A DNA stretch of 44,110 bases. Origin: Klebsiella pneumoniae. GTDB lineage: Bacteria > Pseudomonadota > Gammaproteobacteria > Pseudomonadales > Azotimanducaceae. The notes under the pieces are model-generated. The model was not told the DNA's origin and searched no databases. It saw nothing but the letters and a program-made list of their open reading frames with translations. Below are positions 17,729 through 26,396 of this stretch, in pieces; positions within the stretch are counted from its first letter, which is position 1, and the number at the start of each line of letters is the position of its first letter. Position numbers and translations under genes: made by a program. Location: contig CAMAVY010000010.1 of NCBI GenBank assembly GCA_945861675.1, positions 1 to 44,110 on the forward strand, given 5' to 3'.

Positions 17729-17756
17729 CGCAGGTCATGAACACCCGAGGCACATC

Positions 17757-19346
17757 ATGAGTTCACGCAAGTCATTGCCGCCGGACGCACCCCTGCTGCA
17801 TCCCGACCACTCCACACGGATGTCGCGCCGCCAGATGATTGCACGCGGCTTCCGCACAGGTGCCGCTGTTGTCACTGCGCCCACACTGTTCGGGCTGTTC
17901 GCATCGCCTACACGTGCGCACGCCGCACTGTCGTCAGACCTCGAGGCGTTGAAGGCGAGTTGTGGCATCGCCGTTCAAGGCGCGGGCAAGATTCCTTTCG
18001 TCTGCTTCGACCTCGCAGGCGGCGCCAACATTGCCGGCTCCAACGTGCTGGTCGGCGGCGCGGGCGGACAACTCGATTTCCTGTCGGTCGCCGGTTACTC
18101 GAAGCTGGGCCTGCCCGGCAACATGCTGCCGAGCAGCAATCCGCAGAACGGCACCACCAGTTTCATCGATCGCTCGCTTGGCCTTGCATTCCACTCTGAC
18201 AGCGCCTTCCTGCGCGGCATTGCTGAACGGGTTTCGGCGGCCACCGCCGCGAACGTGAATGGCACCGTCATTCCTGCGCGCTCGGAGAACGACACGGGCA
18301 ACAACCCGCACAACCCGATGTACGGCATCCACACGGCGGGCGCCGATGGTTCGCTGCTCACGCTGATCGGCTCGCGCAGTTCCGATTCAGGCGGCAACTC
18401 GATGGCGCCACTGGCGATGATCGATACATCGATCCGCCCCACCAAGGTCGACCGCCCGAGCGACGTGACCGGGCTTGTGGACGTAGGCGACCTGGTCGGC
18501 CTGTTGGCGCAGTCCGATGCTGTGGCGGTGATGGAAGCCATTGCCAGACTGTCCGACCGCAAACTTGGCCGTGTGAACACGCGCATCACCAGTGATGAAG
18601 TTGTCAAAGAGCTGGTGCGCTGCGGCTATGTGAAAGCTGCGGACCTGGCCGACCGATTCGGCAATCCCCGCACACTGGACCCCGCCGGCGATCCCATCAT
18701 CGTTGGCGCTTCGGGCATCTTCAGCAGCGCCGAGTTCGCCGCCGATGACGAGTTCCGCAAGACCGCCTCCGTCATGAAGCTGGTTGCCAACGGCTTCGCT
18801 GGTGCAGGCACCATCACGATGGGTGGCTTCGATTACCACACCGGCGAGCGCGCAACAGGCGAGTTGCGCGACCTGCGCGCCGGCCGCTGCATTGGCGCCT
18901 GCCTCGAGTATGCAGCGCGCATCGGCGTGCCGCTGATGGTGTATGTGTTCAGCGACGGCTCGCTGTCCAGCAACGGCCGCATCGACAACAGCGTGAATGG
19001 TCGTGGCAAGGGCGAGTGGACCGGCGACAATCAGGCCACTGCGGCCAGCTTCTTCCTGGTGCACAACCCCAACGGGCGACCTGTGCTGCGCGGCGCGACA
19101 ACCGCCGAGCAGGCGCGCAAACAGCAGCTCGGTTTCATGCGCGCCTCAGCCGACGTTGAAACGGCTGCAACGCCTGCGGCCAACAACGTCAACCTGCTGG
19201 TTGAAACCGTCATCCTGAATTACATGGCGCTGCATGGCGAAGAAGGTACGTTCGCCACGCGCTTCCCCGCGCACGGCCTGGGCCCCACGGCACTGCGCGA
19301 CTCGTTGACGGCATTTGCGCCGATCGTGAGTGGCAGCGTGGGGTAA
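17757..19346 (+). CDS. Twin-arginine-exported protein, DUF1501-like, function unknown
   Basis: 529 residues, 28 bases after the LamG gene. The N-terminus has a Tat-type signal: MSRRQMIARG, then a hydrophobic stretch (GAAVVTAPTLFGLF) and SPTRAHAA. The mature part starts CGIAVQGAGKIPFVCFDLAGGANIAGSN. It later has PHNPMYGI, a Ser/Gly-rich loop, and GGFDYHTGERATGELRDLRAG followed by LMVYVFSDGSLSSNGR. This is reminiscent of DUF1501-type alkaline-phosphatase-superfamily proteins, where Asp/His residues of these motifs bind metal. I infer a folded, cofactor- or metal-containing periplasmic protein because Tat exports folded proteins. From memory homologues are sometimes mislabelled as secretion proteins (GspF); I see no GspF membrane topology. 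It closes the rightward operon. Confidence 0.82.
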   Translation: MSSRKSLPPDAPLLHPDHSTRMSRRQMIARGFRTGAAVVTAPTLFGLFASPTRAHAALSSDLEALKASCGIAVQGAGKIPFVCFDLAGGANIAGSNVLVGGAGGQLDFLSVAGYSKLGLPGNMLPSSNPQNGTTSFIDRSLGLAFHSDSAFLRGIAERVSAATAANVNGTVIPARSENDTGNNPHNPMYGIHTAGADGSLLTLIGSRSSDSGGNSMAPLAMIDTSIRPTKVDRPSDVTGLVDVGDLVGLLAQSDAVAVMEAIARLSDRKLGRVNTRITSDEVVKELVRCGYVKAADLADRFGNPRTLDPAGDPIIVGASGIFSSAEFAADDEFRKTASVMKLVANGFAGAGTITMGGFDYHTGERATGELRDLRAGRCIGACLEYAARIGVPLMVYVFSDGSLSSNGRIDNSVNGRGKGEWTGDNQATAASFFLVHNPNGRPVLRGATTAEQARKQQLGFMRASADVETAATPAANNVNLLVETVILNYMALHGEEGTFATRFPAHGLGPTALRDSLTAFAPIVSGSVG

Positions 19347-19400
19347 GCTCCGCGCCCCGACGAACGCACTACACAGGAATGTGATGCCTGCAGGCTGCTG

Positions 19401-20327
19401 ATGGAGCTCTGGATTCCGCTCACCATCGCGGCGGCCTTCATGCAGAACGTGCGTTCCCTGTTGCAGAAGCAACTGACGGGGCGCCTGACCGTGACCGGCG
19501 CCATGGCCACGCGGTTCCTGTACGCCGCGCCATTCGCCCTGCTCTACGTCGTGCTGCTGATGCAGTTCTACGGGTTCACACTGCCTGCGCCACACGCGCC
19601 ATTCCTGGCCTGGTGCGTGTTTGGTGGCGTGGCCCAGATACTCGGCACACATCTGCTGGTCGGCTTGTTCCAGGAACGCAACTTTGCGGTCGGCACGGCG
19701 TACTCGAAAACCGAGACCGTGCAGGCAGCGCTGTTTGGTGCGGTGCTGCTCGGCGAACACATTGATCTGCGCACCACGGCTGCAATTGTTGTAAGCCTCA
19801 CGGGCGTGCTGCTGTTCAGTCTCTCCAGTGCGCCATTGCGACCAGTGAATCTGATCACCGGATTGTTCAGCAGGGTCGGCCTGCGCGGGCTGGCCTCCGG
19901 CGCGGCATTCGGGGTATCTGCGGTGGCCTATCGCGCGGCCACGACCTCGCTGGCCGGTACAACGAACGCGGTACCCGGCTATCTCATGCAAGCGGCCTTT
20001 ACGCTGGCGTGCGTCACGCTGTTGCAGTCGCTGTTGCTGGTGGCGTTCATGCGCATCCGCGAACCGCACACACTGAGCAAGGTACGTGCGGCATGGCGCC
20101 CTGCTGTATGGGTGGGCATTGCCGGCATGCTGGCATCGACCGGATGGTTCACCGCGATGACCCTGGGGCCGGTCGCACAAGTGCGAACGCTGGGCCAGAT
20201 CGAGTTGCTGTTCACGTTCCTGACGGCAACGCTGTGGTTCCGCGAACGCGTTCGGCCGACCGAGGCGCTGGGCGTTGTGCTGCTGGTCGCAGGCATCGCG
20301 CTGCTGCTCAGCCGACCGGCAGCGTAG
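19401..20327 (+). CDS. EamA/DMT-family inner-membrane transporter
   Basis: 308 residues with about ten hydrophobic helices in two halves. The second half begins near GLRGLASGAAFGVSAVAYRAA, and each half ends with an EamA-like helix pair (FGAVLLGEHIDLRTTAAIVVS; LWFRERVRPTEALGVVLLV). This is the usual length and layout of drug/metabolite transporters. The substrate cannot be inferred. It is co-directional with the haem operon but 54 bases downstream and not obviously part of it. It converges on apbE with only 12 bases between the stops. Confidence 0.9.
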   Translation: MELWIPLTIAAAFMQNVRSLLQKQLTGRLTVTGAMATRFLYAAPFALLYVVLLMQFYGFTLPAPHAPFLAWCVFGGVAQILGTHLLVGLFQERNFAVGTAYSKTETVQAALFGAVLLGEHIDLRTTAAIVVSLTGVLLFSLSSAPLRPVNLITGLFSRVGLRGLASGAAFGVSAVAYRAATTSLAGTTNAVPGYLMQAAFTLACVTLLQSLLLVAFMRIREPHTLSKVRAAWRPAVWVGIAGMLASTGWFTAMTLGPVAQVRTLGQIELLFTFLTATLWFRERVRPTEALGVVLLVAGIALLLSRPAA

Positions 20328-20339
20328 TTCGCTGGGCGA

Positions 20340-21434
20340 TCAGTTCATCGACGCGTGCGGCACTGCGTCAGGCGCAGGCACAGCGGGCACAGCGGGCACG
20401 CCCGTCGGATCCTGTGTCGGTGCACCGAGTCGCTGCAGCGACTTCGAGTAGCGCAGCACGCCGTCGCGATCGACCAACACGGCATCGACGTTGCCGAGCT
20501 GATCGACGAGTGCAAGTCCCTTCTCCGGCCCGAGGACAAACACCGTTGTCGACAACGCGTCGGTCCAGGTCGCATCGTCGCCGATGATCGTGACGCTGCG
20601 TACCGCGCGCGCAGAGTCGCCCGTGCTTGGGTCGATGATGTGGTGATAGCGCACGCCGCCTTCGTCAAAGAACCGCTCGTAGTCACCGGACGTCGACACC
20701 GCAACATTCTCCAACGGCAGCAATGCGGCAGGCTTGTCGCCACCGGCAGGATCCTTGATACCAATCACCCAGGGTTTGCCATGTCGATCGCCCAGCAGCC
20801 GCGTATCGCCGCCTGCATTGACCAACATTTCCTTGAAGCCGCGGGCACGCAGCAGCGTAATCCCACGGTCGACCGCATAGCCCTTGGCAATGCCGCCCAG
20901 ATCCACGTACACACCGGGATGCGTGAAGTGCACGGTGTGCGCGCGTGCATCCAACTGCAGATGCCGATAGTTGATCGCGGGCAAGGCAGCCGCCAGGGTC
21001 GCAGCGTCCGGGCGCTTCTTCGCGCGGTAGTCGTAGTAACGCCCGACCGACGCAAATGTCACGTCGAACGCGCCATTCGACAGCCGCGATACGACCACTG
21101 ATTTCTGGATGACCTCGAACAGCTCTGGCGGCACTGCCACGGCGCGCTGGGCGCCTTCGCGATTCAACAGCGACAGCGCGCTGCTTGCGATCATGGGGCT
21201 CATCATCTTTTCGATGCGGTCCATCTCGTCCATGACCGCGTTGATTCCCGCAGTCGCGGACACGGCATCGTCGCTCCAGACTTCCACGTGCACCCGCGTG
21301 CCCATGTAGTTGCGCGTCTGCTCGTGCCAGCCAGCCTGTGCCGTAATCGACGCGAACGCCGTCAGGCCACCCAACAGCCCCATGAGCAACCAACACCTTG
21401 ATCGACGGCCTATCCGCACGTTCGGCTCCGGCAT
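20340..21434 (-). CDS. apbE: FAD:protein FMN transferase (ApbE)
   Basis: 364 residues with an N-terminal hydrophobic signal (LLMGLLGGLTAFASITAQA), so it is periplasmic. ApbE hallmarks are in order: RNYMGTRVHVEV (41-52), a DRIEKMMSP segment, NGAFDVTFASVGRYYDY (120-136), YVDLGGIAKGYAVDRG (176-191), NAGGD (206-210), VSTSGDYERFF (246-256), HHIIDPSTG (264-272) and the metal-site region TWTDALSTTVFVLG. The enzyme transfers FMN from FAD to a Thr/Ser of periplasmic flavoproteins, using Mg2+. The C-terminus carries a short repeated Val-Pro-Ala tract. ApbE genes often accompany DUF3570/DUF4266/TlpA genes, so a link to the cluster 1 kb to the left is likely. I see no clear flavinylation motif in the proteins of this window. 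Confidence 0.93.
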   Translation of the reverse strand: MPEPNVRIGRRSRCWLLMGLLGGLTAFASITAQAGWHEQTRNYMGTRVHVEVWSDDAVSATAGINAVMDEMDRIEKMMSPMIASSALSLLNREGAQRAVAVPPELFEVIQKSVVVSRLSNGAFDVTFASVGRYYDYRAKKRPDAATLAAALPAINYRHLQLDARAHTVHFTHPGVYVDLGGIAKGYAVDRGITLLRARGFKEMLVNAGGDTRLLGDRHGKPWVIGIKDPAGGDKPAALLPLENVAVSTSGDYERFFDEGGVRYHHIIDPSTGDSARAVRSVTIIGDDATWTDALSTTVFVLGPEKGLALVDQLGNVDAVLVDRDGVLRYSKSLQRLGAPTQDPTGVPAVPAVPAPDAVPHASMN

Positions 21435-21844
21435 TCACCGCAGGCACACTGAAGACTTGACCACACTTTGCGCCAGCTGCATTCACAAGCCGCGTACGCT
21501 TCGTGCAGATCAGGCACATGCGTGTCCCATGGAAGCGTGCCACAGGAAAGTATGTCCGAGAGGAGTGTGAGCTTGAGAAAGGTGCGCGGACATCCTTGTC
21601 CGTGTACCCAGATGTCCCAACTCCGTGGACGTCCAAAGCAGACCTGTCCTGTGTCTGCCGCACCATCCTGGGCGCATAGGCGGAATCCTTCGCCTGTCGG
21701 GGTATCCCGCCCCGCGCCGGAACTCTAGCCAAGCATTGAGATTCAGCAACCCGTGCGCTGTGTGACAGCGTGTACCGGTTGAATTGACCTGCCGCCGAAT
21801 CGCTACGCGCTGATAGACTTCCGGGCACCTTCCGGAGTAGCTCC
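21435..21844. other. Divergent intergenic region between apbE and lipA with clustered TGTCC words
   Basis: About 410 bases without a convincing gene. The 5-mer TGTCC occurs on the plus strand at 21523, 21553, 21597, 21613 and 21645, with a perfect 6-bp inverted repeat (cggaca tcct tgtccg, 21587-21602) and a palindromic ggacgtcc at 21627-21634. A TTGACC at 21784 could be part of a lipA promoter, but no well-spaced -10 follows. Promoters for apbE and lipA must lie here. Confidence 0.5.
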
Positions 21845-22891
21845 ATGCCTGCGCCCCCGCGCATCCCCAGCGGCGCCAAGTACGTCACCGACACCGGCAT
21901 TTCCGCGGTGAAGGATGGCATTCGGCCCAGCGCTGCAGGCGTGCCGGGCGTAAGCAGCACAGGTATCAACGAGGCTGCGGCCAACGCCAACGTGCCACGC
22001 ATTCGCCAGGCGAAACCCGCGTGGTTGCGCGTTCGTGCGCCAAGCGGCGACGGCTTTCTGCGCGTGAAGAACATCGTTCGCGAGCATCGGCTGGCGACCG
22101 TCTGCGAAGAATCTCACTGCCCGAACATCGGCGAATGCTGGAACGCCGGCACGGCCACACTGATGCTAATGGGCGCTGTGTGCACACGTGCATGCCGCTT
22201 CTGCGCCGTCGACACAGGCAATCCAAAAGGCTGGCTGGATGCCAACGAGCCCGCAGAGGCCGCTGAGTCCGTGCGCTTGATGGCGTTGAAGTACGTGGTG
22301 CTCACATCCGTCGATCGAGACGACCTGCCCGATGGCGGCGCTGCACACTTCGCCGCCTGTGTCCGCGCAATCCACGCCCGCAATCCCGCCACCGCAGTCG
22401 AGGCACTGACACCAGACTTCCGTGGCAATGCAGACGCAGTCGCCACCGTCGTGTCGTCGGGTCTGCAGGTGTTCGCGCAGAACATCGAAACCGTGTGCCG
22501 GCTGACCCACACGGTGCGCGATGCGCGCGCCGGCTATCAACAAACACTCGACGTATTGCGTCTCGCCAAGCAACTGCGCCCTGCGATTCTGACGAAGTCG
22601 AGTCTCATGCTCGGTCTCGGTGAAACAGACGATGAAGTGCTCCAGTGCATGGACGATCTGCGTGCGCACAACGTGGATATCCTCGCCTTGGGCCAGTACC
22701 TGCAGCCCACCGCCAACCACCTCAAGGTCGAGCGTTTCGTTGCGCCTGAGCAATTCGAGACATTGCGTGCAGAAGGCCTTGCGCGCGGCTTCGTGGAAGT
22801 TGCTGCCGGGCCGCTGGTGCGCTCCAGCTATCGGGCCGAGCGCGTCCTGGAACGCAACAACCTCGGCCTGATTCCCGTGCAACATCTGTAG
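21845..22891 (+). CDS. lipA: Lipoyl synthase
   Basis: 348 residues. The start has GGAG about 8 bases upstream (ccggagtagctcc). The auxiliary 4Fe-4S cluster motif is Cys87-x4-Cys92-x5-Cys98 ([12 protein letters not shown]), and the radical-SAM cluster motif Cys113-x3-Cys117-x2-Cys120 (CTRACRFC). The conserved C-terminal RSSY is at about 326-329. LipA inserts two sulfurs into octanoyl groups on the E2/H-protein lipoyl domains in the cytoplasm. LipB is not adjacent here. The N-terminal 55 residues before PAWLRV are longer than in Escherichia coli LipA and low in complexity. Enzyme identity is certain by motifs. Confidence 0.97.
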   Translation: MPAPPRIPSGAKYVTDTGISAVKDGIRPSAAGVPGVSSTGINEAAANANVPRIRQAKPAWLRVRAPSGDGFLRVKNIVREHRLATVCEESHCPNIGECWNAGTATLMLMGAVCTRACRFCAVDTGNPKGWLDANEPAEAAESVRLMALKYVVLTSVDRDDLPDGGAAHFAACVRAIHARNPATAVEALTPDFRGNADAVATVVSSGLQVFAQNIETVCRLTHTVRDARAGYQQTLDVLRLAKQLRPAILTKSSLMLGLGETDDEVLQCMDDLRAHNVDILALGQYLQPTANHLKVERFVAPEQFETLRAEGLARGFVEVAAGPLVRSSYRAERVLERNNLGLIPVQHL

Positions 22892-22985
22892 CGCCCGTTC
22901 GGATCGTCGCGCGGTAGACAGCAGCAGCGCTGCCATCGCACCTTGCGCATCCACGCTCACGCAACATCACATGATTGGAGACCCC

Positions 22986-23972
22986 ATGCAGGTCCGAAGC
23001 GGATTCACAGATGCCATCGGCAATACGCCACTCATCCGGCTGAACCAGATTTCGGATGCCACCGGCTGCGAGATTCTCGGCAAAGCAGAATTCATGAATC
23101 CAGGCGGCTCTGTGAAAGACCGCGCCGCGCTGTACATGATCAATGACGCGGAGCGCAGCGGACGATTGCAGCCCGGCGGCACCGTAGTGGAAGGGACTGC
23201 CGGCAACACCGGCATTGGCATCGCGCACATCTGCAATGCGCGCGGTTACCGCTGCGTCATCTTCATGCCCGACAACCAGAGCCAGGAAAAGGTAAACATC
23301 CTGCGCACGCTTGGCGCCGATGTGCGCGTGGTGCCCACGGTGCCGTATCGCGACGACATGAACTACCAGAAGCAAGCGGGCCGCTATGCCGAAACCCTGA
23401 CGAACGCGATCTGGGCAAATCAGTTCGACAACGTCGCGAATCGTGCCGCGCACTACGCCGGAACAGGCCCGGAGCTGTGGGCACAGACCGAAGGCCGAAT
23501 CAGTGCGTTTGTTGCCGCCGTCGGCACCGGCGGCACGCTTGCAGGCACGTCGCGTTTTCTGAAGGAGCAGAAGCCTTCAGTGCGCATCGTGCTTGCCGAT
23601 CCGCCGGGCAGCGCGCTGCACAACTACATCAGCCGCGGTGTCGCAGAGATGTCGCCCGGTTCGTCGATCACTGAAGGTATCGGCAACAGCCGCGTCACAC
23701 TGAACCTCGAGGGTTCACCCATTGACGAGGCCATTGAAGTACCGGATCAGGACACGCTGAACATGGTGCATGGCCTGTTGCGCAATGAGGGGCTGTTTCT
23801 CGGCGCTTCCAGTGGCTGCAACGTGGCAGCGGCACACATGCTGGCGAAGCGCTACGGTCCCGGCCAGGTCATCGTCACGCTGCTGTGCGATGGCGGCCAG
23901 AAGTATCTCTCGCGTCTGTACCAGAGTGACTGGCTGCGCAGTCGCGGGCTCACACTCCCTGAGTCCGCGTGA
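22986..23972 (+). CDS. cysK: Cysteine synthase (O-acetylserine sulfhydrylase), CysK type
   Basis: I choose the ATG at 22986 (328 residues) because GGAG lies 5 bases upstream; an in-frame ATG at 22971 has no such site. The PLP lysine is K44 in NPGGSVKDRAA. The substrate-binding loop reads EGTAGNTGIGIA, the phosphate-binding loop AVGTGGTLAGT, and the C-terminal Ser motif GASSGCN. It condenses O-acetylserine and sulfide to cysteine in the cytoplasm. The TAGNTG loop instead of the classic TSGNTG is a feature I associate with a proteobacterial CysK subgroup; cystathionine-beta-synthase-like activity is a less likely alternative. The carbonic anhydrase gene follows after 70 bases on the same strand. 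Confidence 0.93.
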   Translation: MQVRSGFTDAIGNTPLIRLNQISDATGCEILGKAEFMNPGGSVKDRAALYMINDAERSGRLQPGGTVVEGTAGNTGIGIAHICNARGYRCVIFMPDNQSQEKVNILRTLGADVRVVPTVPYRDDMNYQKQAGRYAETLTNAIWANQFDNVANRAAHYAGTGPELWAQTEGRISAFVAAVGTGGTLAGTSRFLKEQKPSVRIVLADPPGSALHNYISRGVAEMSPGSSITEGIGNSRVTLNLEGSPIDEAIEVPDQDTLNMVHGLLRNEGLFLGASSGCNVAAAHMLAKRYGPGQVIVTLLCDGGQKYLSRLYQSDWLRSRGLTLPESA

Positions 23973-24042
23973 GGCAGAACGCCGACAAGCCTGTCGCCAG
24001 CCACATCGACGCCCATCAAACCGAACAGAAACACCCACAGCC

Positions 24043-24708
24043 ATGCGCCTTCTGAGTGAACTCTTTGCCAGCAATCGCGAATGGGCCGAGCGCATGGTCG
24101 CTGAGGACCCGCACTACTTCGATCGTCTCGTTGGCCTGCAGACACCGAAGTACCTGTGGATTGGCTGCTCCGATTCGCGCGTGCCCGCCAATCAGATTGT
24201 TGGCCTGCCGCCCGGTGCGCTGTTCGTGCACCGCAACGTGGCGAACGTCGTCGTCCATACCGACCTGAATTGCCTGTCCGTCATGCAGTTCGCGATCGAC
24301 GCGTTGAAGGTCGAACACATCATCGTCTGCGGCCACTACGGCTGTGGTGGTGTGCACTCGGTGCTGGCCGGTGAACGCCACGGTCTGGTCGACAACTGGT
24401 TACGCCACGTCCGCGACGTGCACGACCATCACCAGCAACAACTGGACAGCTTCCCGAAAGGCGAGCCCATGCAGGATCGGCTGTGCGAACTGAACGTCAT
24501 CGAACAGGTGAAGAACGTCTGTCAGACCACCATCGTTCGCGACGCCTGGACGCGTGGGCAATCGCTGTCGATTCACGGCTGGATCTACGGCATCAAGGAC
24601 GGCCTGCTGCGCGATCTGCAGATGTGCGTGACCGGTAGCGAACAGACCGAAGCCACCTACCGCGCAGCGGTTCAACGTCCTGGCAGCACGGCGGCACCGG
24701 TCGAGTGA
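24043..24708 (+). CDS. can: Beta-class carbonic anhydrase
   Basis: 221 residues from the ATG at 24043; the frame is open further upstream, but that part lies over cysK. Zinc ligands are visible: Cys42 and Asp44-Arg46 in GCSDSRVPANQ, and His98 and Cys101 in CGHYGCGGV. The FVHRNVAN segment and the C-terminal VHGWIY-type motif (IHGWIYGIKDGLL) complete a standard proteobacterial Can protein. It interconverts CO2 and bicarbonate in the cytoplasm. No strong ribosome site is visible. It converges with the ABC permease gene with 25 bases between stops. Confidence 0.95.
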   Translation: MRLLSELFASNREWAERMVAEDPHYFDRLVGLQTPKYLWIGCSDSRVPANQIVGLPPGALFVHRNVANVVVHTDLNCLSVMQFAIDALKVEHIIVCGHYGCGGVHSVLAGERHGLVDNWLRHVRDVHDHHQQQLDSFPKGEPMQDRLCELNVIEQVKNVCQTTIVRDAWTRGQSLSIHGWIYGIKDGLLRDLQMCVTGSEQTEATYRAAVQRPGSTAAPVE

Positions 24709-24733
24709 TGAGGCTGGTGTGTTCGACCGGCGC

Positions 24734-25561
24734 TCAGCTGCCCGTCGATGTGTAATGCCTGACACCCACGCGCCAGATGCCGATACACACCAGCAGAAAC
24801 GCAACGCCCGCAATGGGCGCGCACATCTGAAACGCTCTCGACGTCCCAAGTGGATCGACAACGTTCAGCGCGGCAACGACAGGAAAATAGGCCACACAAC
24901 CTAACGGCACGACAAAGGTGAAGAAGCGGCGGAACCACGGCGCGTAAATGCTCAACGGGTACTGCGCCGTTTCCGCGCCGCCATAGGTCATGGTGTTCAG
25001 CACCTCGAGTGACTCGACCGTCCAGAACGAGAGTGTTGCGCCCAGGATGAAAAGGCCGACGAACAGGCAGACGCAGCCCACGATCGCCCAGAGCAGCAGC
25101 AGCCATTGCCCGGCCTGCAGGAACTGCTCGCCAAGACTGATTGCGAACCCCAGCATCAGCGCGCCCTGCGCAATCCGGCCGATTCGATAGAGCGTGATTT
25201 CATGACCGAACAACTGCAGTTCGGTTGAGCGCGGGCGTAACAGCAGCCGATCGAACTGGCCTGTCTTGACATACTGCGCACCAAACACATCGAAGCCGCG
25301 CGCCAGCGCATCGGCAAGCGCAAAGCCGATGTTCACAACGCCGTAGAACACGCCCACCTGCGCCAGCGTCCAGCCGGACAACGCGCCGAACCGATCGAAC
25401 AGCGCCCACACACCCAACGCTTCGACGCCGGTCGCAACGAACTGTCCCACGGACATCAACAGAAATGACACGCGATATTGCAATTGCGCGCGCACCGAGA
25501 GCGCGAGCATGCGGACATACAGATCCGCGCCTTCGCTGATCGCTGTGCCGAACGCGCGCAC
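24734..25561 (-). CDS. ABC-2 type exporter permease (second permease)
   Basis: I place the start at the GTG at 25561, 4 bases after the stop of the upstream permease, giving 275 residues. The longer open frame to 25699 lies within that gene and has a Cys/Arg-rich shadow composition. Six hydrophobic helices are visible (for example VSFLLMSVGQFVATGVEAL, ALMLGFAISLG, LLLLWAIVGCVCLFVGLFILGATLSFW, FTFVVPLGCVAYFPVVAAL). The pattern matches the ABC-2 membrane-6 type (from memory PF06182), whose two permeases pair with one NatA-like ATPase. The substrate is unknown. Confidence 0.88.
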   Translation of the reverse strand: MRAFGTAISEGADLYVRMLALSVRAQLQYRVSFLLMSVGQFVATGVEALGVWALFDRFGALSGWTLAQVGVFYGVVNIGFALADALARGFDVFGAQYVKTGQFDRLLLRPRSTELQLFGHEITLYRIGRIAQGALMLGFAISLGEQFLQAGQWLLLLWAIVGCVCLFVGLFILGATLSFWTVESLEVLNTMTYGGAETAQYPLSIYAPWFRRFFTFVVPLGCVAYFPVVAALNVVDPLGTSRAFQMCAPIAGVAFLLVCIGIWRVGVRHYTSTGS

Positions 25562-25565
25562 CTGG

Positions 25566-26396
25566 TCAGCCGCCCTGCAGCACAAGTGCGCGCGTGCCAC
25601 GCGTAAGCAGGGCTGCGCCGGCCGCGGCCAACAGCGCCGCCCAGCCAAGCTGCAACAGGATCTCGAGCAATGCATCGCTTGCCGCAATGTGGCCGCCATA
25701 GATTCGATAGGGCACGTCTGCCAGCCCGCGAAACGGCTGCCAGTACAGCACGGGCTGCAGCCAGTCGGGAAACAGCGGCAGAGGAATGGTCATGCCCGAC
25801 AGCACGGACACCACGCCCGGCATGGTCCGATTGAAGCCATCGCCGGCAATCGTCCACAACAATCCCACGTGCATGATCATCGTGATGGCCGTGCTCAGCA
25901 GCACTGTGCAGATCAACGACAACATGAACAGCACAGCCGAGAGCAGTGACGCAGGCGGCGGCAGGGACCACCGCCCGAGATCGAGCAGCGGCAGTACGAC
26001 CATCGCAAACGCAAGCAACGGCAACATGCGCAGCGTGGTGCCGGCACAACGGAACGCCAACGTGCGCATGAACCAGTAGGTGTACAGGTTCAACGGCCGT
26101 AGCAGTTCATACGCCACGCCGCCTGTGCGGATCTGCGTGCCCAGATCGTTGTCGATGTTCCAGGGCAACAGGCCCAGCAATGCCTGCCCCAGCCACACGT
26201 ACGCGGCGATCTGGGGAAAGCTCATGGGCGGTGCTGTCGTTGCGCCTGCATAGAACGCCGCAAGAATCATCAGGCGGATCGCACCCCAGAACAGCTGCGT
26301 GACGAAACCCGCAAACGCGGCCGCTCTGTACTGCAGCAGCATGCGAAAGCGCGCCGACACCACTGCCCAGTACGGGCCGAAAGCTGACGCCATCAC
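25566..26396 (-). CDS. ABC-2 type exporter permease (first permease)
   Basis: 276 residues. The ATG at 26396 overlaps the ATPase stop by 4 bases (ATGA). The N-terminal YWAVVSARFRMLLQYRAAAFAG is typical of the first ABC-2 permease of these exporters. About six helices follow (LFWGAIRLMILAAFY, LLPLLAFAMVVLPLL, SLLSAVLFMLSLICTVLLSTAITMIM), ending with a helix rich in Ala/Leu. It forms a heterodimeric channel with the next gene product (inference from the operon). The substrate is unknown. Confidence 0.9.
   Translation of the reverse strand: MMASAFGPYWAVVSARFRMLLQYRAAAFAGFVTQLFWGAIRLMILAAFYAGATTAPPMSFPQIAAYVWLGQALLGLLPWNIDNDLGTQIRTGGVAYELLRPLNLYTYWFMRTLAFRCAGTTLRMLPLLAFAMVVLPLLDLGRWSLPPPASLLSAVLFMLSLICTVLLSTAITMIMHVGLLWTIAGDGFNRTMPGVVSVLSGMTIPLPLFPDWLQPVLYWQPFRGLADVPYRIYGGHIAASDALLEILLQLGWAALLAAAGAALLTRGTRALVLQGG

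Noticed and set aside
19146-20180. 344-codon minus-strand frame
   Set aside because: Antisense to the Tat protein and EamA genes; Gln/Arg/His-rich and without hydrophobic pattern or motif.
20683-22074. 463-codon minus-strand frame over apbE and lipA
   Set aside because: It runs antisense to lipA and out of frame with apbE; no motif.
23770-24042. N-terminal extension of carbonic anhydrase
   Set aside because: It lies over cysK in another frame; the 24043 start gives the normal family length.
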